Assembly (NCBI GenBank): GCA_038380795.1 | Contig: CM076261.1 | Coordinates: forward strand, 6,082,556-6,146,555 | Direction of reading: 5' to 3' | Length of the DNA stretch: 64,000 nucleotides | Source of the DNA: Pyrocephalus nanus | Lineage: Eukaryota; Chordata; Aves; Passeriformes; Tyrannidae | Shown here: positions 12,759-24,390 of the stretch, piece after piece | How positions within the stretch are numbered: position 1 is the first letter of the stretch | Layout: each line of letters opens with the position of its first letter | Notes under the pieces: generated by a model | What the model was told of the DNA's origin: nothing | Databases searched by the model: none | What the model saw: only the letters and a program-made list of their open reading frames with translations | Made by a program: the position numbers and the translations under genes

Positions 12759-13697
12759 CTATCAAAGGTCTTGGGAGTGTGGAAAGGTGCCTGCTAACAG
12801 GAAGCTAGACAATACTGTTCCAGTTTATAATGAGGGCATGAGGGAAGACACAGGAAACTACGGATCTGTTGGTCTACTCTCAGTTCCTGTGAAAATTATG
12901 AAGATCTTACCAACTACTATTCAAAGGCATTTAAAGGACAGTGCAATTATCAGGCACAGTTAACACGAGTTCACAAAGGGAAGGTCCTGTCTAAACTAAT
13001 TTCATATGGTGAATTTATACATGTAGTGGATGAAGGTAACATGATGGATGTAGTTTTTCTGGACTTTTAGTAAGGCTTTTGATAGTGTCCATCACAGCAT
13101 CCTTCTGGACAAGTTGCCCAGCTGTGGGGTGAGCAGGTTCATGAAGTGCTGGGCACGGAACTGGCTGAAGGGCAGAGGTCAAAGGATTGTAGTGAATGGG
13201 ACCACATCTGGCTGGCAATGGGTCACCAGTGGTATTCCTCAAGGCTCAATTCTAGGGCCAGTTCCATTCATTATATTTATCACTGGTCTGTATGCAGCAG
13301 TTGAATGCACCAGTAGCACGTTTGTTGACAATATCAAAGTGGGAGGTGCTGTTCACTCTCTTGTGGGACAAGAGGCCTTGCAAAAGGATCCAAATGGATT
13401 GGAAAATTGGGCTATGATGGATGGGATGAAATTTAACAAGTCCAAATGCCAGTCTCTGCAGCTGGGAGAAAGTAATGATGGGCACAAGTACAAAAAAGTC
13501 CAACCTAGCATCACTAGCTGGTCAAAGAAGGTGATTATCCCTCTGTATTCATCATTGGTGCAGCCTCACCTTGAGAGTTGTGAGCAGTTCTGGACCCCAA
13601 AATCTTAAAAGGATGTAAAGGTCCTTGAATGTACCCCGGGGAGGGCAACAAAGCTAGTGAAAGGGCTGAAAGCAATGTCCTATGCAATGTCCTGTGA
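12759..13697 (+). mobile_element. CR1 LINE fragment with RT domain, internally deleted, lacking 3' end
   Basis: Plus-strand CR1 carrying much of the RT domain. In order: 'ggaaactacggatctgttgg' (NYGSVGLLS for the usual NYRPVSLTS), a 'tagtaaggcttttgat' segment, SGIPQGSILGP at about 13228-13260, then FVDN at 13321-13332 in place of catalytic FADD. After ~13495 the sequence jumps to the 'ggtcaaagaaggtgattatc' part, skipping roughly 100-150 bp relative to relatives as I recall them. It ends at ~13697, well short of the CR1 3' UTR. The longest open piece is 13114-13608. Non-functional. Confidence 0.93.
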
Positions 13698-16600
13698 TCA
13701 AAACAGAGACCATTTTGACTTTGACTGCTCTGGTTTGAAAAACCGTAGAGAACTGCTTATAGAAGAGAGTCTATTGAAGAAACTAATAGCTACTTTGAAT
13801 TTTACACCAGTTGATTTACTGAGACATGAACAGCATTAAAAGTTGAATACATATTGTCTGTGTAAATGAACACACCCCTATTTGTGAAGAAGCACTGCAA
13901 GAAAAGATAACTGCAGCAAAACTGATCAGAGTTCATTTTAAAAGGCCAAATGATTGTCTGTACATTGGATTGTTTTGCAGCTAACTGAAAGAAACTTTGC
14001 TTGCCAAAGAGACAAGGAGTACAGCACTAGGAAGATAAATTATGTCCTGGCCAGACTGAGGTAACAGAGGTGGCTTCTGCCGGTGTCTCTGGGATGTGCC
14101 TACGTTTTAATGAGCTGATGGCTGTCCCTTTCCACCAAAAGTGGATATGAGGCACAAGAAACTACTGTTAATAGTATTTGTATTTATACCATCAATACAA
14201 ATTTTTATTCTATTGAGATTTAGCATTTTTACAGATGTGGGATTCGTTATGTGCTGTCCAATCCACCAAGTATGTTCCAGGGACTAGAAAAAAACTTACT
14301 ATTTGCCAAAATTTTGGTCTTTAACCTTACGAAGAAGACACAACTGGACTGGGTTGGAGAGAATTTCTGTGCTTTCTTTTGCTGCCTTTCTCAGATAGGT
14401 AAGGACTTTTCTGGGTTTAAAGTGATTATACTGTGCTTGACTAAGATTTGCAGTCAACTTGCTCTTCTGAGTTTAGAGTATGGGGAGTTACCTCAGAGTA
14501 CCTCTTAAACTCTGCTTGCATTATGGATTCATACAAATTGTGTTTCGCTCCAGTTGTGTAAGCTATGTTTTATCCTCAGTAGCACTTGGGCTATTTCTAG
14601 TGTCCACTCCTGTGAGGGTTCTGACTAAAAAGAAATTTCTGCTACTTTCACAAAGGAAAAAAAAACCCAAACTTTTTCCTGAAAGGCAAACAGAAATGCT
14701 CAGGTAATTGTAATGTTACTGTGGAAAACCCAAGGATATTAAAAAAGATCTACAGCCACCTTGTTCCAGATCACTGAGCATCCCAGCTATATGCGAAGCT
14801 GAGATTCTTCTTTTAGAAACAACCGTTAACTTTTCTGACATATATTAAATGTTGACATATGGTGACAAAAGTATTGCTAGCCAGAGCAGTACCTGAATAA
14901 TTCAACAATGGAGTCAATGCCAAAGAAGCTGAAAGAAGACTTTAAGGATATGTTCTTGGAGTTTTTCCTCTCGTGATGTCACCTGACACTATGCCACTTG
15001 CTGTCTGCCATCATAAATAAAAATAAACAAGGTACACTACTGCATTTGTTACAATGATAAGTAAGGTTACTTCTCTGCTGATTTCTTCTGAAGTGAGTTT
15101 GTGACTTCATCTAATACTTCTGATGAGACTGATTGGGCAAAATACCACACAGATGTAATGGTTGCTAATTTGACAAGATTAAATTTCTGATATTAATATG
15201 GGGATGCAGTATGTATCTCTAGCATTTCACAAATGATTGGTACAGTGATAAAACTAAAAACTAACAATAAAGTTAGAATTATATATGATGATTGAATAAG
15301 CGCACAAACTGTTTTCCTACAGATATCTAAATTCTCAAAAAATTAGGAGTTCCCTGCATGTCTTGTGGAGTTAGATGTGCCCTAAATTAATCTGTTTGTT
15401 CTAACTATTCACTATATGAAAAAATAATATTTAAGATAACATCTCTTTTGAAAGGTCTGGCTTAAAAACAGTTGAATTCAGCAATGAATTTTCTGATTTA
15501 TTTTGAATGTTTCTTTTACAGAGGCTAAAAGATAGCATTTCAAAATTTAGTTAGAAAAATACCAACAGGCTCACTTGACCCAAAAGCAAACTTGAATGGG
15601 ATTTGTTCTTGTGCTATACAAGCAGATAATGTTTAAGAAGGCATAAAAGCCACGTGTTTTTTTACACATCTATGGGACCTGGTACCTTCAGAAATACTTC
15701 CATCTATTGCCAAATGGATAAAAAGTGAATGTATATACATACATACATACATATATATCTCTCTCTATATATAATCAAGCAGATGTTATCCATGTATACT
15801 CCGAGTCAGTATGTGACAGATATCTAAAAACTTTCATCTGTGGAAGAGAATGGAAGTTCAGGGAATGACATCTTTTTTTGGTGAAGGTGCAGGGACTAGT
15901 GCAGCTCTTGACTTCCCTGCTGTGTCTTAGGATGTTTCCAAAAGATAAACATAATAAGGCACTTATCTTGCAAGTGAAAAAAATGGGGTTTAGATTTTTT
16001 TTTTCCTAAGGGATTTTGATTTCTAAAGTAGCAGATATAAAACTTTGAGGGTCTCAGCTTAAGCCTACAGCTATAGATTGGGAATGACTAAAACAGATTT
16101 CAGTGACAAAACTCTGTAGGAAGGACCTGAATGTCTGATACAAAACAGCTCCTTGTCCTGTAGCATGATGTCCTCAATGAAGAAAATGCATTTTTAGTTT
16201 TTCGAATTAACTTGCAGTTTAGCCATCAAAAGGAAACACATTCCTGCATAAAGTCCTTGCATGACACATGAATACACTTCGGCTTGTACACCCTCCTACA
16301 TAAAGTATATTTTTCTTTTTGCAAAGCAGTTCTGGCAATCATTAAACATATAATAATATACCTTCACAAAATGTGACCAACACAAAATCCAAGTAGTCAT
16401 GTCTCTGTTTAGCTGGAACACTAGTGACCTTTTAGGCTGATAGATCCTGGCGTGGTGTGCATCCAGCCTATTGAGAAGAAAGGTTAGCAGTTCATTTCTC
16501 ATCCTCACCAAACCCTGGGTTCACAGCTCTTTTAGTCCTTGCTCTCCACTCTTTGCTCTTGAAAGAAAAGGAATTACTCACTTCATAAGGTCTAATACCT

Positions 16601-16825
16601 GTTTAAACAATTTTCTTTCACAGTCCTGTATGGGTGACTGGGAGAGGTATTGCCTACTGCTGACAGCCTGCAAAATAGTTTATTTTCTGAGGCTGACATT
16701 TCAGTTACTGTAGATTTACAAAGGAGAAAAAAACACAAATGACTTAAAACTAGATAAAATTGAGGTTTATTTGGCAAGGGACTATAAAACTGTGGCTATT
16801 TTAAAAGGAGAAAAATAGGTTTATT
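13698..16825. other. Unique non-coding stretch
   Basis: No gene or transposon recognised. Two overlapping plus frames at 14251-14508 and 14480-14707 are hydrophobic or lysine-rich without domain resemblance. A small mixed microsatellite lies at 15732-15773. Otherwise AT-rich unique DNA. Confidence 0.55.
15732..15773. repeat. Mixed (ATAC)n / (TA)n / (CT)n microsatellite
   Basis: Several acat units, then atatatat, then ctctctct, then tatatata in about 42 bp. This looks like a compound microsatellite. Confidence 0.85.
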
Positions 16826-16862
16826 CACAGAGTCATAGAATCATTTGGACTGAAAAAGGCAT
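16826..16862 (-). mobile_element. CR1 LINE 3' tip (very short)
   Basis: The words cacagagtcatagaatcat and ttggactgaaaaaggc match the extreme 3' terminus of avian CR1 on the minus strand. Similarity fades immediately to the right, so only about 35-60 bp remain. Short but distinctive. Confidence 0.65.
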
Positions 16863-16866
16863 GCAG

Positions 16867-18779
16867 AGGCACACAATGACCACCTGCAGCTAGAATTCAC
16901 AGAACTTACCTGCTTTTTCTGTCACAAATGAAAAAAAGGATGGTTGGAAAACAACAGAGGCTAATTTTTCATTTGAAGAACATGAAACAGAGTTAAAGAG
17001 GAAAAAAACCCCACTCACTTACCACTTGAGCTACAGGGATGAGACACGTGCATCCCTGCACCCTTTTAACAACTCACCAAAACCACGTTTTTGGAGATTT
17101 ACCAAATAAAATTATCAATCATGTACTTAGGCTAAGGTAAATCATGCAGTTTTGCTGGAACTTTGGGCAATAGCTTGAAATTGTGTTAAATCACTTATTC
17201 CCTAGAATTACTTTGTAGGTCCGTCAGGAAAGAGCAAATGAAACTCTTCCTATCAGGCATTTCCCTCAATTTCTCCAAGCAGGCAGTAAGAGGCAATATT
17301 GCCATTTCTCCTAAAGCTTTTGTCAGGGAAAGCTTTCCTTGGGGAAAAGCCATTTTAAGTTATTGCAGACTTTCCAAGCAGACACAGGAGGCAGAGGTAT
17401 TGAAAGGAAGCACGGAGTAGCAGCCCCAGCCCCAGTGGTTTCTGGCAATAAAGAATTTTCTCCTCAGTGTTTCGCTGTTGGCTCTCCAAAGTCTATCTCT
17501 TTCACCAAGTGGAACTGCACCTGCTTTCCATTGCAAATAACCAGAAGGGCAAAGCCTCCCTGTTGCCAAACCCTTAAAACCATGTTTGTGTTCTCTAGCT
17601 CAGTGTAACATTAAATGGTCTATGTAACAGGAGCAATTCCTGTTGGTAACTAGCATTTTTCAACTCGGTTTTTAGAAAACTCTTTTTCCTATGAGAAATC
17701 CTGCCACCCATGAGCAGAAACTTGAAATGTTCCCTCCGCAGGCTGCCTTGAGATGTTACAGCTCTGCCTGTTAGCAGCCATCTTGCTGTTTTGAGGTGGC
17801 CTGGTCTAGACTGAATGCATATGCTCTGAGAAAGACTTTCAACTCTTTACATTGGGAACCACAGCCCAGGATACCTGTGCAATGAAATAACGCCCTGTAG
17901 TCGATATATTGTTGTTAATCCTTTATTACTTTAGATGGCAGATACATAAAAGTCGTTGCCTTCTGCCTGTCTTATACCAGTAATTGTATATTTAGCTAAT
18001 TTAATGTACCGAGAAGGGCTCAAGTGATTAATATTTAATTAATCTTAGCCTTTAAATAAATAAAGAAATCCCTCAGTGTCACTGCACTGGTTTAATCTAG
18101 CGGTGGAGGACTGTTGTTTGAAAGCAAGGATATTATGTTTAATACAACAGGAAGACACTCAGTTGCTACTGTACTGCTTTTTCTACAGAGTGAGAATTAT
18201 GAAACTACAGATTTAAATAAAAGTAGGTATAGTATTCGGCTTTTGTTTAGTTTTTATAAGAAATTCTGAAGCCCAAGAAAGATGTAAGCAACCTAATAGG
18301 CTTCTCACATGATTGCCGCATGTTAACTCTGGAGATTGTCCCATTTTTACTCTGGATGCTCTTCAGGTTTTATGTACTGTTTATTTACCTCAGATAATAT
18401 TCCATTTCTGAGTACCAGAGTACCAGTACTCTTTTCTTCTTCTCTATCTCATTCTCATTATCTGTATGCGCATAAAACATCAGAGTGAATGTATTTTGTT
18501 TGTGTTTGGATGTCACTGTGCTTAAATTGTTTACTTTACAAAAAAAATCTAGATTTACTTGTTGAGTAGGTGCTTTAATTTCACCTCTTCAATAAATGAA
18601 CAACTTAATTCTTATTTTTTTCCCCTTCCAACACATGTTCTACCTCAATTCAAATCTACTTTGACAAATGCCAGTGTTTTATTTCAAAGAACTTGTGATT
18701 TTAAATTCACCATCTCAAATATACCCTATATATTCCCAGGAGAATTTTATTTTTCTTGTATAAGCACTAATATGCTTTC

Positions 18780-18782
<3 letters not shown>
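16867..18782. other. Unique non-coding stretch with a CpG-retaining block
   Basis: No gene recognised. Frames at 17238-17420 (+), 17339-17608 (+) and 17360-17569 (-) overlap one another on both strands and lack domains. The segment 17885-18135 stands out from its surroundings and is listed separately. Confidence 0.5.
17885..18135. promoter_or_regulatory. Candidate conserved non-coding element
   Basis: Five CpGs (about 17891, 17902, 17954, 18010 and 18101) lie within ~210 bp in a CpG-poor neighbourhood. The block also has a cluster of homeodomain-like TAAT/ATTA cores (gattaatatttaattaatc near 18026-18044). This combination is common in vertebrate conserved enhancers but proves nothing alone. 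No open frame spans it. Assignment is inference from composition only. Confidence 0.25.

Positions 18783-18818
<36 letters not shown>
18783..18818. repeat. Poly-T run, 36 bases
   Basis: An uninterrupted run of 36 T. It could be an old poly-A tail of a minus-strand insertion or slippage. No CR1 or processed gene copy is visible next to it, and CR1 elements do not end in poly-A. Length may be affected by sequencing error. Confidence 0.95.
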
Positions 18819-18819
<1 letters not shown>

Positions 18820-19230
18820 GTGCTAAACAAATTCCTACCTTGATTTTCTTAGATGTATACTAATGGAGCAACAGGTGTTAGCTGAAAGTGCGCTCCTTCC
18901 CAAACTCAATCTAGTTTCATTAAAATGCAAGTTTATCTGAGAAAGCTGTTTCCAAACACTCTACATGCTGCCAGCAAGCTTGGACTGTATAAAGGCAGTA
19001 AATTTCAAATAAGATGGAAAAAGTATTCCTTCCTTCCTTGCTGGAAGTCTAATAATTTATCCCTCTAATAAAAAGATGAACATATAACCTTTACTAGAAA
19101 TTCTTAAGCAAAGATTATACCTTTGTGTTCCAATGAAGATGTGGTATTCTATATTAAATCTTAAGAGATTTGATGTTTTTCTATTGAAAAATATAGAGAA
19201 GTGCAGTTAAAAGAATTAACTAGTGGTCAT
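18819..19230. other. Unique non-coding stretch
   Basis: About 410 bp of AT-rich DNA between the poly-T run and the CR1 element. Nothing recognisable. Confidence 0.6.
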
Positions 19231-20697
19231 ACAATCACAGAATCATTAAGGTTGGAAAAGACCTCCAAGATCATCAAGTCCAACCTTTGACCGAACACCA
19301 CCACACAAACTAAACCAGAGCACTAAGTGCCATGTCCAGTTGTTTCTTGAACATTTCCAGGGATGGTGATGTCACTGGGCAGCCTGTCCCAATGCTTAAC
19401 CACCCTTTCAGCGAAGAAATTCTTCTTGATGTCCAATCTGAACCTTCCTTGGTGCAGCTTGAGACTATGTTCTCTTGTCCTGTCAGTGGTTGCCTGGGAG
19501 AAGCGGCTGACCCCCAGCTGGCTACAACCTCCTTCCAGGAAGTTTTGGAGAGCAATAAGGTATCCTGCAAAATTCCACTTCTCCAGACTAAACAAACCCA
19601 GCTCCCTCAGCTGCTCCTCATATGACTCACTCTCCAGACCCTTCACCATCCTCATTGCCCTTCTCTGGACATGCTCCAGCACCTCAATGTCTTTCTTGTA
19701 GTGAGGGGTGCAAAACTTAACACAGGATTTGAAGTGTTAAGCACTGGCCTCACCAGTGCTGAGTACAGAAGGACAATCACCTCCCTAGTACTGCTTCTGA
19801 TACAATCCAGAATTCCACTGACTTTCCTGACCACCTGGGCACGCTGCTGGTTTATATTCAGCTGCTGTCAAACAGCACCCTCAGGCCTTTTTAGGCCTGG
19901 CAACTTTCCAGTCACTCTGTCCCAAGTCAGTAATGCAGCACGGGGTTGTGGCAATCCAAGCGTAAAACTTAGCACTTGGTTTTATTGAACCTCATACAAT
20001 TGGCCTTGGCCCATCATTCCAGCCTATGTAGATCCCTCTGCAGAGCCTTCCTTCCCTCCAGTAGATTAACGCTCTTGTTTAACTTGGTGTTGTCTGTGAA
20101 CTTAACTAAGGGTGCACTTCATCCTCTCATCCAGATCATCGATGAAGATATTTAACAGGACTGGCTGCAGTACTGAGCCCTAGGGAACAATGCTAGTGAC
20201 CTTATGTCAGCTGGGTATAACTCCATTCACCATCGCTCTCTGGGCCTGACCATCCAGCCACTTTTTAAGCCAGTGAAGAATGCACCTGTTCCAGTTTCTC
20301 CAGGAGCATGCTGTGGGAGACAGTGTCAAAGGCTTTGCTGAAGTACAGGCAGACTATATCCACAGCCTTCCACTAGATGAGTCACCTGATCATAAGAGGA
20401 CCCGCCTTTCCTAAACCCATACTGACTGGGCTCGATCCCCTGTTTGTTCTGTATGTTCTGTGTGATAGCACTCAAGATGATCTGTTCTATAACCTTCCCT
20501 GGCATCAAGGTCAGGCTGACAGGCCTGTAGTTCCCCAGATCCTTCTTTGAACCCTTCTTGTGGGTGGATGTTACACTGGTCAACCTCCAGTCATTTGGAT
20601 CTCCCTGGTTAACCATGACTGATGATAAATGATGGAGAGTGGCTTGGCGAGCTCTTCCACCAGCTCCCTTAGGACCCTCAGGTGGAAATACAACAGG
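19231..20697 (-). mobile_element. CR1 LINE, longest copy, with broken RT and C-terminal ORF2
   Basis: Minus-strand CR1 of ~1.47 kb. The 3' tip is at 19231 (cacagaatcattaaggttgg, then cctccaagatcatcaagtcc). In sense order the minus strand carries an RT piece with NYRPVSLT (20509-20532) and GFRKG, a degraded catalytic box FTDN (20089-20100; FADD in active CR1), and a C-terminal part ending in [24 protein letters not shown] sequence within 19323-19682. The frame is split into at least three pieces by stops and frameshifts. It is 5' truncated near 20697. It belongs to a different subfamily from the 12058-13697 copies, judging by its 3' tip. Confidence 0.95.
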
Positions 20698-23600
20698 AGT
20701 TTGCTGTTATTCCTTTTACAGACTATGGAGACACTGAGGAACTGAGTCACAACCTTTAAAACATTAAATATCAGGAAAATAATATAAATTAGAATGAGCT
20801 ATTAACCACTCATCTAATGGGCATATATAGAAGTTTACATGACCATGTATTACCATTGCTCTGTGGAGATGCCTTGTAATTTACACTACGGTTCCAGTAT
20901 TATCATTAAGCCTTTACTTTTCTCCATTTAAATCCATACTGTCTAGATAAATTTTTCATACAAGTTTTGAATACTTTCCTTCTGGACAGCATTATAGACT
21001 ACCCACCTAGCAGATAATTCTTCTGTCTGCTAAAGATAACTCACCTAACCATATTTCCAACAGAGTTTATTTAGTATTTTTCAGTTCAACTACTGCCTGA
21101 TTTGTGGCAATCTTCCAAGTCAAATAACATTCAGAGCAATGAGAAAGCAACTAAACAAGTTCAATTTTGCATTTTACATGAGGCTTCCATGGTTTTTAAC
21201 TGATAATTTTTATTATCTTTTTAAGGTTGCTGAAATGTTGCTTTATATAGAACACATTTTTTATTTCAAACATATCACAGAATGACTATTACAACAACTG
21301 TAAAGTCTCACTTAGGAAATTGTTCCAAAGCTGTTGAGAGATGACAAGTGAAATCTTGAAGTACTCTCAAATTTGGGAGGTCGTTCTGCTTCTGAAGGGT
21401 GGTAGTTTAGCTCAAGGTTTTATCTTGACAATAACATGTGCTTCTCTAATCTTTTGCTATCTTCTTCCTTTTTATTTAGAAAACTAGGATAGTCATTTTA
21501 CATGCCAATGTAATTAAATGAAACTGTGAGCTATGACTGTAAATTTATAAAATAGGTAATAGATCAGGTGATAAAAGAGTAACAAACCTCCAACTTTGTT
21601 ACTTAAATCTAGGCTTTGCATGCTTTTCCATTTCATCTTGGTTCACTTTCTTTCCAAACTGAACTGAAAGATATTTTTCCAGACTAGTCACAGAGAATAC
21701 AATGACAAAGTGTGGTAAAGCAGTTCCAGTTTATGGAGGTTTGGACAATCTGGTTAAAATTCCTTGATGGTTACTACTGACTATCCTTTCAGCAGTAAGT
21801 CTAGCTTAAATTTATTTGTGTGAACAAAATAAACTACAGATGAATCCTGCTGAGTCCATTAATCCATAGTCACAAAACACTCATCCACCTCAGGTTTCTC
21901 TTTAAAGATGCAACAATTATTTAATAGATGCCTATGCTACAATGATTCTATTCTCCTTCTTACAAAGTATTGTTAAAATTTTAAACTGCATACTGGCAAC
22001 ATAAAGGAAATGTCCTTTCTCTTTATCCTAGTGAAAACAAAACAAGAAAAAAAACCTCCAAAAAATCAATTTTGTGATGAAAGGTACACATGCCACTTAA
22101 AAAGATTAATCATTTACCTGAGAAGGAAGACCATATACATTCAAAATAAATAAAAACCGTGTATTTTAACCAACAGCTTTTACATAAAAGTCTTGGAAGA
22201 ATCTGAAAGCAGGGTGCAAGAGCACATCAAATGAAAAAAATAAACTAGCCACCTGCCTGATCCACCCAGCAATGCCACAGAACTTTGTACCCAAAACTTG
22301 ATAGGGTCTCAGAAATCTTAAATTAGCAGCTGGCACTGTCCAGTTTTAAAAGAGAAAGAGAATGGGGAAGAACACAAAAAATGTTCTTTTTTATATTTTT
22401 TCTTTATTAAAAACAGATTCTGTACTGTATATGAAACGTAGGTGAGTGACCTGAGCACCCAGAAGAACATGCATTAAAGCAAGCAGAGGAGAGACAAAGG
22501 GAGCTGTGGCAGAGTACTCAACAGCAGGAGAGGCACAGCAGGACAGATGCCAGGCCAATTAGAGCAGAGAGAGGAGGGGACAAAATCCCTAATCCTTCCC
22601 AAAACACCAAGATGATGTCTTAGGTTCTATGACAACCAGCCTATGAGGAGAAGAAACATGGCTACAAGGTAGTCATGGGGAATGTCAGAATGTCCTAATT
22701 CCAAATGCTAAAATGTATAATGTTATAAACTCCCAAAGCAGACCAAAGGGAACCCTGTAGGAATTTTGCTGTAGTAATGCTGTTTTAAAATGGAATCTGT
22801 ATGGTACTTATGGAGATTGATATTTTCGAACTGGTAGTTGAACTACGTTACACATAATTGTTTTGCAAAGCAAAAAAGCACATTAAAAAAAAAGCTTTAG
22901 TCAAATTGCAAGTTCCAGTACTCTAAATGTAATTGAGCCTATGTGTATCATAAACTTCGAGGCCTCTTCATGTGATGTCTCACCATTCATTTTACATATT
23001 TAGCTCACATGAGTACTGGAAATTAAGTAATTTGTATTTTTTTCTTTACAGTGCTATCTCATTAATTTTGAAAGATATTAGTTAAAAGCTGGGGTTACCA
23101 GTTTATCACTAAGTTCTGAGAAAAACGCCACTAAATGAAAGCAGCAGTTGGTTTTCAGAGCATTTTTCATGGATGTAGAAGCATAAACATCTGCTTTTGT
23201 GTCTTTTTTTCCCCCAAGTTTCTCCAGGCTTGAAAAATAGTTATGCACCATAAATATCACTCTATGAGTCATTTACTTAAGTGAACAGCTGCCTGCTAAT
23301 TAGCCAAATGCTCTCCATTTAAAATCATACAGTTAAATGAACACACTGCAACAGGCACAAGAATGAAGTGCAGGAACTTTGCTAAAACGATGAAATTGCA
23401 GAAATTTGTTATTTCCGTAGCAAAATAGAGGTCATTTCCTTACTCTGTATCAATGGACCAAGACACATAATGATAATTTCTGGTAGATTGTGAGTCTGAA
23501 TATAGAAAACCAGGCAAACACTACAGAGCCTTAGTTAAATATGTGAAATGATACAGCTCATAGACCATCACTGTTTTCTGCCAATTTAATAATGCTAGCT

Positions 23601-24270
23601 TTGCTTTTTCTCATGGAACTGCTTAACAGTGCTAACATGTGAAGATCCAGATTGATAGGCATTAGCAAGGATTGCTGTTCATGTTTATTGGAAACTCTTC
23701 TGTTCTACAGTGATTTAGAAAGATAATCCAATCTAGACAAAAGATGGAGGCATGCCTTCCTGGAAGAAACCAAACCAGATCCAACTAAAACATATTTTTC
23801 TCTTGACCATTCTCACCCACTGTCAAATCTTGTAATTTTCTTTTTCTATTAGGATAATCGTTGGCAGGAGAAAAGAACTGTATGAATCAGGACTTCACTT
23901 TCAGCCTCATATCCTGCTTTTTTAAACAGAAATTCTTTTAATCTGAAATACAATTACAAACCAACACAAACCCCCAGTTCTCATATTAAACTCAAGTGGC
24001 TGAAACAACCCCATGTGCATATTGAGAACAAACATCTGATCTATCTAACTGTACACAGGTCCAGCTTTGAAGGTCACTAAGCTTTGGGCATGCTTTCATA
24101 AACTTACATTGGGTCAGGAGTTTTTCATCATCTATTTTAACCTCTAAACAATCAAGAAAAGTCCATTGACATAGGAGCTAAAAAAGTCAAAGCCATGGGA
24201 CCCAAGAAAACAATATTTGAAATCCTTGCTTAAGTTTTTCATTAAATTTTCAATTCAGATTAAACCTGAC
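20698..24270. other. Unique non-coding stretch
   Basis: About 3.6 kb without a gene. A purine-rich patch lies at ~22440-22600. The stretch around 23281-23345, with cagctg and taatta motifs, is mildly enhancer-like. The only frame over 60 codons (23078-23272, -) is unrecognised. Confidence 0.55.
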
Positions 24271-24390
24271 ATAATAAACAAAAAGCAAACAAACAACAAA
24301 CAAAAAACCCCAAACCAAACCAAACCAAACCAAACAAAACAACCGCCAAAAAAACCCCAAAAAACCTACCCACAAAACCAAACCAGAACA
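24271..24390. repeat. A/C-rich low-complexity tract with (CCAAA)n
   Basis: Words caaac, ccaaa and ccccaaaa dominate, including about four to five consecutive ccaaa units near 24310-24335. Opposite-strand open frames across it are artefacts of composition. It is similar in composition to the tracts at 3722-3945 and 44890-45045. Confidence 0.9.

Noticed and set aside
13114..13608. 164-codon plus-strand frame as a possible host gene
   Set aside because: SGIPQGSILGP and FVDN identify it as CR1 reverse transcriptase remnant, and frameshifted flanks continue CR1.
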